64,000 bases of DNA from Opisthorchis felineus. Taxonomy: Eukaryota > Platyhelminthes > Trematoda > Opisthorchiida > Opisthorchiidae. Below are positions 36,772 to 48,448 of the stretch, piece after piece. Position numbers and translations under genes: made by a program. Location of the stretch: contig SJOL01007113.1 in the NCBI GenBank assembly GCA_004794785.1, positions 668,071 to 732,070 of the forward strand, written 5' to 3'. Each line of letters begins with the position of its first letter. Position 1 is the stretch's first letter. Under the pieces are notes generated by a model. That model saw nothing but the letters and a program-made list of their open reading frames with translations. It was not told the DNA's origin and ran no database searches.

Positions 36772-37455
36772 CTACCTAAAACTAATCAAAAGTTCACCAC
36801 TAAGTTCGGCTGTAGGCTATTGTGAAGCACGTTAAGAGGCAATGAACTTTCATGTCAGACAAATATGCAGACGCGTATAGACATGTATGGAGTTGAATGA
36901 CGTAGGACTGTGGCCTTGCGTATGTGCATGCGATTAGGCACAGACCAAACAGACTTGACTACCTATCATGGTTCTGAATCGGGTTACTTGTTTTTTAATG
37001 TGCAGGCAGGCATAAGTTGAGCTGCGGAGGATGGGTAGCGTTCGTCAGACATACCTACGCACAGTACGATAATTCCCAAATTTGCGTTGGTTTTTTGTGT
37101 TCTCCACACAACCTGGTGGATGATTTGTTGTTGCTTTTGAAGAAGAAGAAGAAACGCAGGTTTGTCATCCAAGACAACTTACACATTCGTCTGAAACCAT
37201 GACAATTTTCATCTCATTCTAACTACTTAAGCGTGCGCAAAACAGACATATCAAACTAGCTGCGTTCTGAAAGTGTCACACGGTGTAGGAGAACAAAGAA
37301 ATGAAAATCAGAATACCTACAGATGATGCTGGCTAGGCTGATTGGTCAACTGAAGGGACGCGAGATATGAGGAGACCTCAGAGTGTGATTCAGACAGTGG
37401 TTTTGATAGTCCGGTACATTCATAGCAGGATGCCTCATATAGTGTACTAACGAGA

Positions 37456-37689
37456 CAGTTAAATCAGCTTTTGCAGAGAGGCTCGTGAATGTTCGGTCGG
37501 TATTACAAAACCATACAGAAACAACGTCTTTGGTTGTCTGTTGTTTGCATCTGGCTTTCACACCTGAACACCCTTAGTGGGCACAGGATGTTTGCTAGTC
37601 CATCTAATATAACCTCATGAATCCAATCGGGTGAAATAAGTTCAAGGAAATGACCGTAGGGGCCAGATTACACCCTTAGTAGTAATCTA
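37456..37689. other. Spacer at the centre of the inverted repeat
   Basis: 234 unique bases not repeated in the arms. The decamer acacccttag occurs twice within it (about 37568 and 37669). Nothing else recognisable. Confidence 0.7.
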
Positions 37690-38373
37690 TCTCGTTAGTA
37701 CACTATATGAGGCATCCTGCTATGAATGTACCGGACTATCAAAACCACTGTCTGAATCACACTCTGAGGTCTCCTCATATCTCGCGTCCCTTCAGTTGAC
37801 CAATCAGCCTAGCCAGCATCATCTGTAGGTATTCTGATTTTCATTTCTTTGTTCTCCTACACCGTGTGACACTTTCAGAACGCAGCTAGTTTGATATGTC
37901 TGTTTTGCGCACGCTTAAGTAGTTAGAATGAGATGAAAATTGTCATGGTTTCAGACGAATGTGTAAGTTGTCTTGGATGACAAACCTGCGTTTCTTCTTC
38001 TTCTTCAAAAGCAACAACAAATCATCCACCAGGTTGTGTGGAGAACACAAAAAACCAACGCAAATTTGGGAATTATCGTACTGTGCGTAGGTATGTCTGA
38101 CGAACGCTACCCATCCTCCGCAGCTCAACTTATGCCTGCCTGCACATTAAAAAACAAGTAACCCGATTCAGAACCATGATAGGTAGTCAAGTCTGTTTGG
38201 TCTGTGCCTAATCGCATGCACATACGCAAGGCCACAGTCCTACGTCATTCAACTCCATACATGTCTATACGCGTCTGCATATTTGTCTGACATGAAAGTT
38301 CATTGCCTCTTAACGTGCTTCACAATAGCCTACAGTCGAACTTAGTGATGAACTTTTGATTAGTTTTAGGTAG

Positions 38374-38628
38374 TTGCGGGATTTGTACCATGCACATTCT
38401 CATCACTATTGTGGAATGGTGGTAGTATTCTCGCCTCGTATATTGGATGTTTGGAGTACAAATCAGGGCACGGTCAAGAAAATGCACTGCAGATGGGCGT
38501 CTTACGGCAACTTAAGCATTATCCGCGCCCGGAACCCATTTCAGTGGAAAATGATGTTTCAGAAAGGACCAGCTCATAAATATGAGCGAGTTTCCCGGTC
38601 GCTTGAGGTGGTCTCTCTAGATGTGTAA
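38374..38628 (+). CDS. Arm ORF 2, right copy (84 codons)
   Basis: Mirror of 36517-36771, with conservative amino-acid differences and no frame damage. An acceptor-like gattagttttag precedes it. It ends SLEVVSLDV and a stop. Together with gene J it would be read outward from the palindrome centre. Unknown function. Confidence 0.35.
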   Translation: MRDLYHAHSHHYCGMVVVFSPRILDVWSTNQGTVKKMHCRWASYGNLSIIRARNPFQWKMMFQKGPAHKYERVSRSLEVVSLDV

Positions 38629-38784
38629 AAGAGTTAAAGTCTACATGTGTTGTAAAGTGAGAAAAGTTTGTTACAACTTATTTCGAAGTCTGGCAACTGG
38701 CCGTACCCAACGTCATTTTCGTTGACTTACTCGCAGTTGTCTATTGTCTGGCAGCTCATTGTTATTCAATGTTTTTTTTGACAG

Positions 38785-39113
38785 TGCCACTCGTCTGCTC
38801 TACTCCGTATCAAGATAACAGGCAATCTTTGCGTCTCTGTGAAGTGGACATGAACAGGTTGTATCAATTATTGCACATGCTCTCAAATGTCCAGAAAGAT
38901 GAGTCAATCTCGACTAGGAACAATCTGACCGAAACAGCAAAATCGTTGCAAGATAGCCTCATCCGTTCGCTGGAATTATCGTTTGGTTATTATTGTGACA
39001 GCACTATCAAAGGGGTTACATTTACTGGCAAGATACTTCAGAGTAATTACAACAAACAATTCCCATCCAGAGGACACAGGTCCATGGCTCTCCGTACAAG
39101 GCACTTAAAGTGA
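38785..39113 (+). CDS. Gene J, right copy: 3' exon, 108 codons
   Basis: Mirror of 36033-36361, with the same length and splice acceptor, here after eight T. The extra T changes the unspliced reading: ATG at 38769 now runs MFFLTVPLVCSTP into the exon, a short signal-peptide-like start. In the left arm the same ATG stops at once. The body RLYQLLHMLSNVQKDE to the stop at 39111-39113 matches. Whether the exon is entered by splicing or by this ATG cannot be decided. Family unknown. Confidence 0.45.
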
Positions 39114-40107
39114 ATTGTGACTGCACTTCATATATTCTTTATATACCTAGTCATTAGCAATACACGGAAATAGACTGACGAATCATCTACTTGGGGCCGA
39201 TTCTATGCACTTCGAAAACCCAGAGCGGAATATTGAAATTCATAGACCAATTCCGATCACAGACCACAAATCACATTTGATGTGGGTGCTTGTAACAGCT
39301 ACTGAAATATTCCTACGTCAACACTGGAAAGGAAAAAGTTAGGTGAACACTCGTTCTCAGTGATTCATCATCTGATCACTGCAGATCATGTATGGGGGTA
39401 AGCGTAATACAAGCGAACCAGTTACGGTAAGTCAGACATGTAGGTAAGAATATCTACACGTTATTCGGGACAAAGGTCATCTAGCACAACTAATCGTCTG
39501 GGTGATGTGGGAAACATGGTCTGGTATGTGCTATCGTCAGACAGGAGGCGAATGTTTGGCGATTTCAACTACGGGGAATGGGAATATTTGCGTAGTGTAC
39601 AAAGTTCGGCTGTGAGGGTTCAATTAGTGATAGTCTCGGAAATCATGATGTTGCATAATCTGACCGCTTTGGACTGATTTTGTGGCATTCAATACACGTT
39701 CCATGATTCTGTGTCGCGATTACCGACTTTTTCGTTCTGGTCCGTGTAGATGGGCTAAAACAGAACTCTGAACATTGTCTCTAGCTCACAAGGCGAAACA
39801 TTGTGAGAATTTTGTTCTATTCCGTTTACAAAGTTGCGGATCAGTATGGCCTGCCGCGTGCACACTTGAATTCGTACGTGTTTGTCAAACTGATTTCGCT
39901 CGAAGAAGTTTCCTTGTCTCGAGAAATTTCTGCAGAATAGCTTACCTGACCAGAGATTTTAATCCGTTCCTTAGGAATAATGAAGTGCCAGGCAGTCAGT
40001 TAATTAAAGTGTGTTTTTGCAGGGATGAAGAGGTTGTGCGTTATTTGTTAGGAGTGGAAATTATCCAACGTTGCTACAATTGTGAAAGGGTTATTTATAC
40101 CTGATAC

Positions 40108-40425
40108 ATGCATCCCATAGTCTTTCGGACACTGGCGTGCAGTAAAATCTGTCTACTAATTTGTAGTAAAGTAGTGAGATTTGATGGCAATAAGGAATTG
40201 CAAACGAGGAAATGCAAGGTGTGTCATCAAGCAAATTCAGTGACAAATAATACATCGGGGCTACTTCCACTAGGTCCGATGCAGGCGCCTTTCAAAGAAA
40301 CCATCCTTGAAGGAGACCCTTTTTCTACATTGGAACCCTCTGCGGGGAAATCGCTGTCATATATGAGGAAATTAGACTGTAATTTCCTAGAAATTCCTCA
40401 CAATGACAATGCCACATTTCATTGA
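40108..40425 (+). CDS. Arm ORF 3, right copy (105 codons)
   Basis: Mirror of 34725-35042, differing by a few residues (D for E, A for V, S for L). A second frame (39775-40104) lies just upstream and ends ...CYNCERVIYT. Read together they give two CxxC pairs. This could be a zinc-binding remnant of a mobile element, which I could not confirm. Confidence 0.3.
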   Translation: MHPIVFRTLACSKICLLICSKVVRFDGNKELQTRKCKVCHQANSVTNNTSGLLPLGPMQAPFKETILEGDPFSTLEPSAGKSLSYMRKLDCNFLEIPHNDNATFH

Positions 40426-40740
40426 TCGGCGCTTTCCAGTATTGTGTGGAAATGCCAGTCCTCTTCTCGTCTCGATTTGTCCCAGTTTGGCCGATGGATC
40501 AACATTAGTGCACTATATGGAATGGCGTGCGCCTCTAATTCTTCTGAATCTGCCATCTAATATGATGGGAACTCCGTAGCAAGGGTTGGCTGAAGTTACC
40601 GAAACTTGAACGTGGTTATAAAACGAGAACCTACTTTGGCGAAGTACACACCAATTCGTTTGTAACCGGAGACTCAGCCGAATCTCAAGAGGGACCGAAA
40701 TGTTATGAATTTGGGTACATTTTGCGCATGTGCTCTATTT

Positions 40741-41710
40741 TCTTCATATTGGTGTGGACATCTTTTGATTACGGTCTGTCGAAGTGTTGGCGCTTCAATG
40801 CACTTTCAGTTATATGCCCGTGCCCGGAAATTTTTTTTCCGATTTTTATGTTCCGTTGATATGTCGGTGAGGAAGCGAGCCTTCGCGCATTTAGACGTGG
40901 CTGTTGTTGCTGGTTTTATTTTGAAATGTTTTGGCGTAATCCGATCCTTGTACGTATCATTAGTTACTGTTCAATCTCTGGTAGGACTGTGAGTTAAATT
41001 CATGGGCTTCCTTTTGCCCAACTGTAACGGTGATCTTGGTATTTGGTATTCATTGTCTTGCTCTCACACTCTGGTTGCTTCATTTTACATATTCTGTCTT
41101 TGTTCGCTTGATGTCTTTTGCTCAAGGTCACTCAGATGATGGATTAGAAGATGTTGTATAAGTTTTGTTACATATAACCAATTACCAAAGCACTTCACTC
41201 CCCTCAAATTTGAAGTCTACGCTTGAAATTCGCAACAAATTTTGTCCCATTACTTTCATATGGATAATCATTATTTAAGGTGTGCTTATCAGCGCTCAGT
41301 TGATCATCTGAGAAAATCACTTCGAAAATTGCTTGCAATGAAGACGGTAGTCACAAAAGATGCTACTATCTTATGTTCATACGCATAGACTACTGTTAAT
41401 TCTTGTTGAAAATATATTCATTTTTATCATAGGGGTGGTTTTTGTCTGGCTATTCTCAGTCAAGCTCCCCTCGGCCTTGCAATTTGCTCTTACGTGACAA
41501 CCAGCCAACCATGAAGAACTACTGAATAGGAGCTAGACCTGAAATGTGTTAATCAGCCCCGAAAAGGTTGCGACTTTCACGAATTTACTTTTTTATCTGC
41601 ATTTATTCAAAATTTGACGGTGGAAGTGCCGCGACCTCAAAGTAAAATGCACCAGCTGGTGGTTGTCGTTTTATCTGTCACTCGGTTTGCCAGGTGCATG
41701 TGAATAGGCT
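40741..41710. other. No supported gene; right flank of the inverted repeat
   Basis: A 95-codon plus frame (40705-40992) straddles the repeat edge and looks like chance. The rest is AT-rich without recognised repeats. Confidence 0.4.
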
Positions 41711-41716
41711 TTTATT
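41711..41716 (-). promoter_or_regulatory. AATAAA overlapping the gene H stop codon
   Basis: On the minus strand gcaaataaaag contains both the TAA stop (41714-41712) and AATAAA (41716-41711). Cleavage would then leave a 3' UTR of only a few tens of bases. Confidence 0.5.
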
Positions 41717-43232
41717 TGCTCTTGCTTCTGTTGAACGCATTCAAACTTTTGGTTGTACCATCTGGTACGTCGCTGATATCAGTTATGCTTCCATATGGAA
41801 ATCTCGCTTTCCGGTCTGTACAATGCACACGTGGGGACGGTAATGAGTCATCAGTGTGCCGTTTATCGTATGCAGCAGCAGAAGCGATTTGATCGACTTG
41901 TTGACCAGCACTGTGACTTTGGTCGTCTACCAAGTTAGTGCACACAAATTTGCATAGGTTCTTTCGGGCTGGGCTGTATGTAGAACAGCGACCATCCTGG
42001 GATTTGGGACGAACCCGAGAAAACTGCCCTGGTGAGAATAGGACCTGTGGTGTCTGGTATGTGGGTCGCTGGCTTTGGGAACAACACGCAAAGCCTATTT
42101 GTGGTGCTGAAGCGCAAGTGATTAATCATGGTGGTGGAACCAGGTAGAACGATGTGGACAGCCACGATCACTCAGCCCAGTGAGAGCCAATACTTGAAGG
42201 ATTCATCCAGCTATTTGGTGTGATTGTTCATTAACTAACTACTTGGTAGCTTATTAGTCACACAACATGTTTATGTTGAAAAAGCAGACAAGGTACTTCA
42301 TGCGTTTAACCACTGGCATGCCGTCGGCGTGTTCCGTAATGACGCACTAGAATTTCGGGTTACATATGCCTATTAGTGTAATGGTCATAGACTGAATGCA
42401 GGTCAGCAGTGCCAGCCCTAGAATGTACAATATCTCCGCGGAACACCAAGTGATTATCTTCTGTGGTGCTAAGCAGAAGTACGGGGAATTCCACAGCGAA
42501 TACTTCCACCATGAACCGATAAGTTGCAACAGATTTCCATATCCTCCGGACTCACCGTGGAAATGACTCATTCTCTGCTGCACTATTAGTGCGAGATAAG
42601 CATGGGGAAGCCTCAGAAAAATGCCATCCTGGTACCCAGTGAAAAGAGAGGTCAAGTGATGTTTGGATGTTTTGAAGCAAAATGGGGAGAATGTGTCGAC
42701 AAAAAGGTTAGCAGTTAATTCATTCACTGTCGTCTACCACTTGTTTGTGTTAACGAACAAGTTTCTTCATGCTACAGATTTGTAAACTCAGAGTTTATTT
42801 GCTAATAAAACAGGCACATTTTGACCAGCAACCATTCCACTGCTTCCGCCAGAATTGACATTCTGAAAAGAATGAGGCTGCTGTCCGTAACTTTTTTTTC
42901 ATTTACGGACGCTAACGTAATTCAGAGGGACTTTTGAGACTCAAGGTCAAAGGCAGAAATGTTGCGTTTTCCTCAACCGTAATTTGACTGTTAAATCACT
43001 GCACAGTAACCCGATTCATTCGAGTGTTTAATGAGAATTTGCTGAAACCGTAGGTGAAAATATCTTGCGATCAAGTTAACAAATACAACTTAGTGGATAC
43101 CTACCATCGTTCTGAGGCTTTATTCCATCTGGGCGCAAAATAGTGTGGAAATTTTGAAAATGAAAAAAGAGGTGGTACGTGAATCAACAGCAGGAACACA
43201 AAGGTGGCAAAATTTTCGCTTTCATTCCACCA
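41712..43232 (-). CDS. Gene H: 3' exons, family not recognised
   Basis: The terminal exon 42106-41712 is open for 130 codons at phase 1: APQIGFACCSQSQRP, VLFSPGQFSRVRPKSQDGRC, ARKNLCKFVCTNLVDDQS, then a polar tail RHTDDSLPSPRVHCTDRKA to a lysine/serine end. The preceding exon 42628-42556 has strong sites (tctcttttcactgggtaccag; CACG|gtgagt) and reads GIFLRLPHAYLALIVQQRMS. It is phase 0 to 1, so it joins in frame. A still earlier candidate, 43232-43179 (WWNESENFATFVFLLLIH, phase 0 to 0), is weaker. A frame shifted by one would also pass the same junction but ends sooner, so the longer frame with the polyadenylation signal at its stop is preferred. The last exon is rich in S, Q, P and C. Function unknown. 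Confidence 0.6.
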
Positions 43233-44449
43233 CTCGGATGAAGAAGACAAAAGACAACTTAAAAACGCATAAGGTAGACGAACTGGCCCACAGATGGTTT
43301 GTGCCACACGTGCCATTAATCAATTGAATGACGTGTTTGACAGATGCATAGCTAATGACCAGGGACTGAATGCTGGAGGATCTTTAGTGCCTTTACACTT
43401 CTTTCGTGAGCCCAGACTTGGCTTCAACAGCTTCAATAACATTTATTGTTGATTCGTTTTCGGCTTTTTGACGGAATGTGATAGGCCACATTAAAAGTAA
43501 CTTCTGTGTGCACATAGCGCCCAGTTTTAAGTACATGACAGTTGAGGGAAACAGGGCTGACTTCATTTATTCCGAGTATGAGTTTAGATGATAAATGCTG
43601 GTTAGTCCTTGTAGATAAGTGTCTCGTCATACGCTCCACATACCAGGTGGATCACCAAAAAATGAACAGACGGCCATTTGGAGGGCATAATTTCAAATGA
43701 GGCACTTATGCTTGACTGGACGTCGCGTTGGCCTGTCACTCAGATGAGGTAGCAAGCATACTTCGGCATGGACACAAGACATCCTTCACACAGCTGATCC
43801 GGACACAGGACTTGTGGCTTGAAGGAGGGCCTGATGGAGGGTGAGGATTCTTGTTGTTCTATTTGAAACAGCAATAAGGCAGAGTAGCTTAGCTACTGGC
43901 TAGTTTAAATGGACGGACTGATAAGATTGACCGTTTCCATATCATTAAATGAAGATTTCCCCCAAAGTACGACCACTGCGAGGAGCCTATAAAACCGTTT
44001 TAGTTTCCATTAAGAAAGCGCCATTAAGAAAATGTCCGCTAGGTTAAACTCAATACAACATGCAAAACCAAACACAATGACCGCAAACGTATTAGCTGTG
44101 AACCTAGACTAAAGTCCGGTCGCACTGTAACCGAATTTAGATGAAGAGCTCTGTGGATTTCGTTCTCCAGGACTGACGACATCTGCTCTGCGAATACCAC
44201 AGAATTAGTAACATGCAACGAGTAACACTGTCGGTGGACGACATTTTGAAGGTTCCTCCCTATTGGTTTCAACTTGATAAATCTCAGACTTCTGGGAATG
44301 ACCAACCTGCGGTTTAAAAGCAGTCGGTTGCTTCACCAACCTAAGATGTGTGACGTACTGGTAGCATTGAAAGCACTGGCGAAAAAAAGTTTTCATTTCA
44401 ACGTCCAAGTACTTCCTAGCGCATAACGCCAGTTACCTATCTACCACGT

Positions 44450-44625
44450 GAACACTAGAGACAGGAAGGTGGAAACAAAACGCATGTTATACGGTGATAT
44501 AGGGCATGATGTGCTAGTATTTGTAAGACGATCCAATCCTTTGGAACGCATTGAACCGCGTTCTCTGTTAGTTGCACTTCCAGAAAAAACGTTTTACAAA
44601 AATTCGGTTGCAATAACTTGCACGG
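44450..44625 (+). CDS. Single plus-strand exon, family not recognised
   Basis: The frame from ATG 44484 reads MLYGDIGHDVLVFVRRSNPL and on to ALPEKTFYKNSVAIT, and ends at a perfect donor ACGG|gtaagt at phase 1. Upstream the frame is open back to a TAA about 50 bases before the ATG, so the exon may start at the ATG or at an acceptor such as aacactag. No partner exon was found before gene D. The opposite strand also has a 75-codon frame, but without splice sites. Confidence 0.4.
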
Positions 44626-45052
44626 GTAAGTTATTTGTTCTGTCACGTTCACAACCACCGTCATTATGACTATCGACAGCAAAGCATCATCGCTAAAAGC
44701 TGATGCTTCTCTGGCATATTGTCAGATTCAGTGTTTCCCTTTTACAAGATCAACACTGAGCATCCCCTTCCACAATATTTTTTAATTATACACCGTAACT
44801 GCTGGAGTAAAAGGCAAAAATAAAACACGTATGATCATTTTGTCTGGCTTAGAAAGGACTGTTTACATTCACATTAGTAGAAAACCGTACGGTTTCTAAT
44901 TACTTTTATCTATTTCGGATAAATCGGTGCACCCTGCTAGTTACACTCCAGTGACCTAATCAAGTGGTATATCGTTTGGAAGCAAGATAAAATTTCCATA
45001 CGGATCTGGATCCACTGTGATTTGGTACCACAAACAGCCTACTTTGGTCGGT

Positions 45053-45354
45053 TCAAGAGAACATTGTAAAGTCAAACCAAATTTGCTGACTTCGGAGAGC
45101 TGGACCACTTATGTTTGTCCATGAACCATAAAAAGTTTGACGCAGCCATAAGATAAATGTCTGGCCTAGTAGGTTGCTGCTCTCTCTTGCCACAAATACA
45201 TCATTCTGCGGACAAGCCAGTAGCAGACCACCAAGAAGTTGAAAATACGTAGCAAAACTGACTGAGCAACCAAAAAGCTCGAAACCAACGGTTGTATTGT
45301 CAGACATTACAAACCATACCACGGGGTTCGGGTTGTTGCTGTGATGTGCCTTCA
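45053..45354 (-). CDS. Gene I: 3' exon, 99 codons, family not recognised
   Basis: Acceptor cttaaacattgcag gives a phase-1 start. The exon reads KAHHSNNPNPVVWFVMSDNT, TVGFELFGCSVSFATYFQLL, a mildly hydrophobic GGLLLACPQ, then ARESSNLLGQTFILWLRQTF and a stop. Composition looks natural and could include one membrane-associated segment. TTTAAT (minus ATTAAA) at 44781 is the nearest polyadenylation-like signal. Upstream exons were not found. Confidence 0.5.
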
Positions 45355-48300
45355 CTGCAATGTTTAAGATGAATTTATCGGCACAGGTGTGAAAAAAGAG
45401 GAAGGGGGAACAAGAGTCAGAGGATCACAGGGTCAAATAAATCACTCCACAATCGGACAGTTTTGTGGAAGGGGATTTTTTGTAGGTCATCCCAGGTTTA
45501 GATTACTTTCAGGTTTCTCTTGAATGCGGGGTTTTAGATCATGTATCAGGATTCCGATAGCTTCTGTGATCGATACTAGTTCTAGTAGTACCATTCAGCT
45601 TATGAGTTGGAAGGTGTGTTATTTGTCTACAACATGATTGTCTTCGGCCAGATATGACGAAAACGTAGTTGAGCTCGGTTCCCTACAACCGCTATCCAGG
45701 GAAACCGAATGGCGTCCTCACATTCCTTCTAACTAGTGTGTTTTTGTGTGACCAGCTTGAGGTATTCGACGCAGGCATACCAGTGGGCATGAAAGGGAGA
45801 TGGTGGTAGAACTTAGCGGCCTGTCTTAAAAATGGAACCTGACATTAAGATTGGAACTGAAACTCAGGCACAGATTAGCAACCTTATAGGTCATATCAAT
45901 AGATTTTCAGTACCTGAGTCCCTTTTGAGTGAGAGCATATTATAAACACGCTTGTTCCCAACCGAGTATTACACAGTTCTGAGCTCCATAAATTTCAGTA
46001 CATATCATTCTAGATGGCCGTCCTGGGTAACTACCTTTTATAAACACTTTTTGTTCAACTTGTAAGCGGTCAAGGAACATATTTTTCCCCTATATGTAGA
46101 GACCTGATTAAATTCCGCTTCTGTTGCACCTCATCATCATCTTAGCTCCTTATATCCGACGCCATCACCCCGCAAAGCAAAGATTTTTATGAACGGAATT
46201 AACCATCTCCATGACAATCCTTTTTGGACATGATCCATCCCATCCCAAAAAAGCCCAGCACTATTTCCCCTGTGGCGGTTTGTATCACTTAATCACCGTT
46301 CATAAGAATGATAACCAATGCGGTGGATGGATTGAGTGGGGTGGACATAATAGTTGGCTAGTGGTTGCTGAAAAAAGACATTCAAATTTTGTAAAATGCG
46401 GAGTCTGTTTCGATTTTTAGATAAGACCATGTTAGCCACAGTAAAAAATCCCCCCTCCCCAACACAGTTCTGGAAAGGGAATAAGATAACGATATTTTAC
46501 TTTGAAATCTAAGATATCGTTCACACACTTATTTGTGCAAACAAAGGTCTCTGTTCGTCGTTTGATTAGTGATATTAGCTAACTCGTTAAATAATATGTG
46601 TTATCAACGCACTGAATACTTGTTAGCTAGTGTTTAGTTTAACTGCTTACGATTTGGTCGCAAAGATGTTAGCAAGCTTCATTTAAAAAAATAGACCTAG
46701 TAATCAGGTATGCAGAGCAAGCCAGCATCAAATGTGGAGGGCATGGCTGGATGCAAAAACGGGTACATCTGCTTAGAACATAAAAACCTTAACGTCAAAC
46801 AGGTTTAGGTTATCCCGTTGTGTTCTCATACTAAGAACCTACCAGTCCATTTCCTCTAGTAGAATAATTATCACTCTATCCATTTTAGGGGAGGTTTTTG
46901 GCTGAAGGTGGAAGCAAGCATATTGTTCTTCTGGAAAGCTCAGTCTGTAGGTTCATAATTGACAATGATCAGCTATAGAGTTCAGCTGACGGTAACCTGG
47001 CTCGAACTAGCCTACCAAGGATTTAAAAGTCGATTCTCCAAGTATATTTCCGAACGTTCCGCACAAATTATAAATTCAACGGGCTTGCTTTTCTGGATTT
47101 AAACGAATGACGGTAGTGTGCCTTAGGAGGAAGCTGAAGAAGACTCGTGTGAACTTGTATAGTTCTTCTAGTATAAGCAAACGAAGTTTTTTAGCTACAT
47201 GGTTTACTCTATACTTGCAATATTACGATGTATGAGATGATGATGAGCGACAGTAATAGAATCATATGCGACTGAGGCATAACAGAAGCTCACTTTTATC
47301 GAAATGCATGTAAACCTGACGCCCTGGTCGAACCTATCGGGGCCCATGTTGCTACTGGGGCAATATAAATTGTGTGTATTCTTAATGACGCAGGCGATTA
47401 TGCGAGAAGCAGTTCACTATTATTCTGGTTAAGCTAGAACTGTAATTAGCCAACATTCTGTTCTTAGCGGTATCAGTTGAGGAGCGCCTTTCAATCCCTA
47501 TCTGAATCGATGATCAAATTCTCCTTCAGCTGCTATAACTTCAGAGATAACCTCAACATAAATAAGCGAATGCTCGAAGTTTTGAAGAAGTCGTTTGACT
47601 ATCGCACTCAGGACTTTGTGCAGCAGCAGCAGTAAAATCCTTCACCAAAATCCCTTTCCGTATCAAGAATTTACATACTTATTTTGTTCAAAACGTGCTC
47701 ATGCATAGTACAGACTTAAGGAACACTCAACAGAATAAACGTGATACATTCCACTATGCCGCAATCGATGGACTACCTTCCTGCTATAACCACAAACCTG
47801 GTGCACCGATTTTCACTGGTCTACCCCGCTAGATCTGAAAGTTACCCATCAATAAGGCTCTTCCAGAACACCAAGTACCTTTTCAAAATTCCGACGCAGT
47901 ATCAGCTGGTTTGAAATGGAAACACACAATGTGATAACACATTGACCTGCTTTGCTGGCCTCATCGCGATTTTTTGAAGTGACCAATTATTCAAACTTAC
48001 TAAACGGAATAGGCCGTTTCATATTGTAATGCTGTCCTTCTTCATGTTATCAGGATGAAGGTCCGCGACATCGTCGGGTTGGTGCTGAAATTATTCGCAA
48101 AATAACATGACAGCTAGCCAGACAGGACAAAAACAACAATCAGTCGAAAATTTCATGCGAATCTACCTAGAGATAAATGACCATCCTCACCCGACATATG
48201 CGGTTCTCCCTAAAACTCAAGGTTCGTGAGGGGAAATCTTTACGTAAGAAACGGTTAAGTACATACGTACGCAAACTGGAAGGCCCCGTAATTTGTCTTT

Positions 48301-48448
48301 ATTTTGTCAAAGTTTTTTTTAAACTGGACTTAGTTCGGTATTTTATGGCACTGTTCCAATTTAATTGTGTTTATCTGCTCTCAAAACTGAGCTAGGTTTG
48401 GGCTCAAGCTCTGCTTAGAAATTGGCTGCTACAAGATTTTCATCCTCC
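45355..48448. other. No firmly supported gene
   Basis: Small frames at 46211-46420 and 48177-48395 (+) have no splice support or family motif. The region probably holds introns of gene I and the promoter of gene D. Confidence 0.35.

Larger units (their letters stand above)
34410..40740. repeat. Large inverted repeat (palindrome), arms about 3.05 kb
   Basis: The left arm 34410-37455 is the reverse complement of the right arm 37690-40740; the spacer is 37456-37689 (234 bases). Paired coordinates sum to 75145 at the centre and drift to 75150 at the outer edge, so about five net indel bases separate arms of this length. Scattered substitutions exist, and every open frame is found in both arms. 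The match stops abruptly at both ends, and the flanks do not resemble each other. No target-site duplication is evident. It could be a recent inverted duplication, a foldback element, or an assembly join of two haplotypes. Confidence 0.95.

Noticed and set aside
34410..40740. Terminal inverted repeats of a DNA transposon
   Set aside because: No transposase-like frame lies in the 234-base spacer, no target-site duplication is seen, and the arms themselves hold the coding frames.
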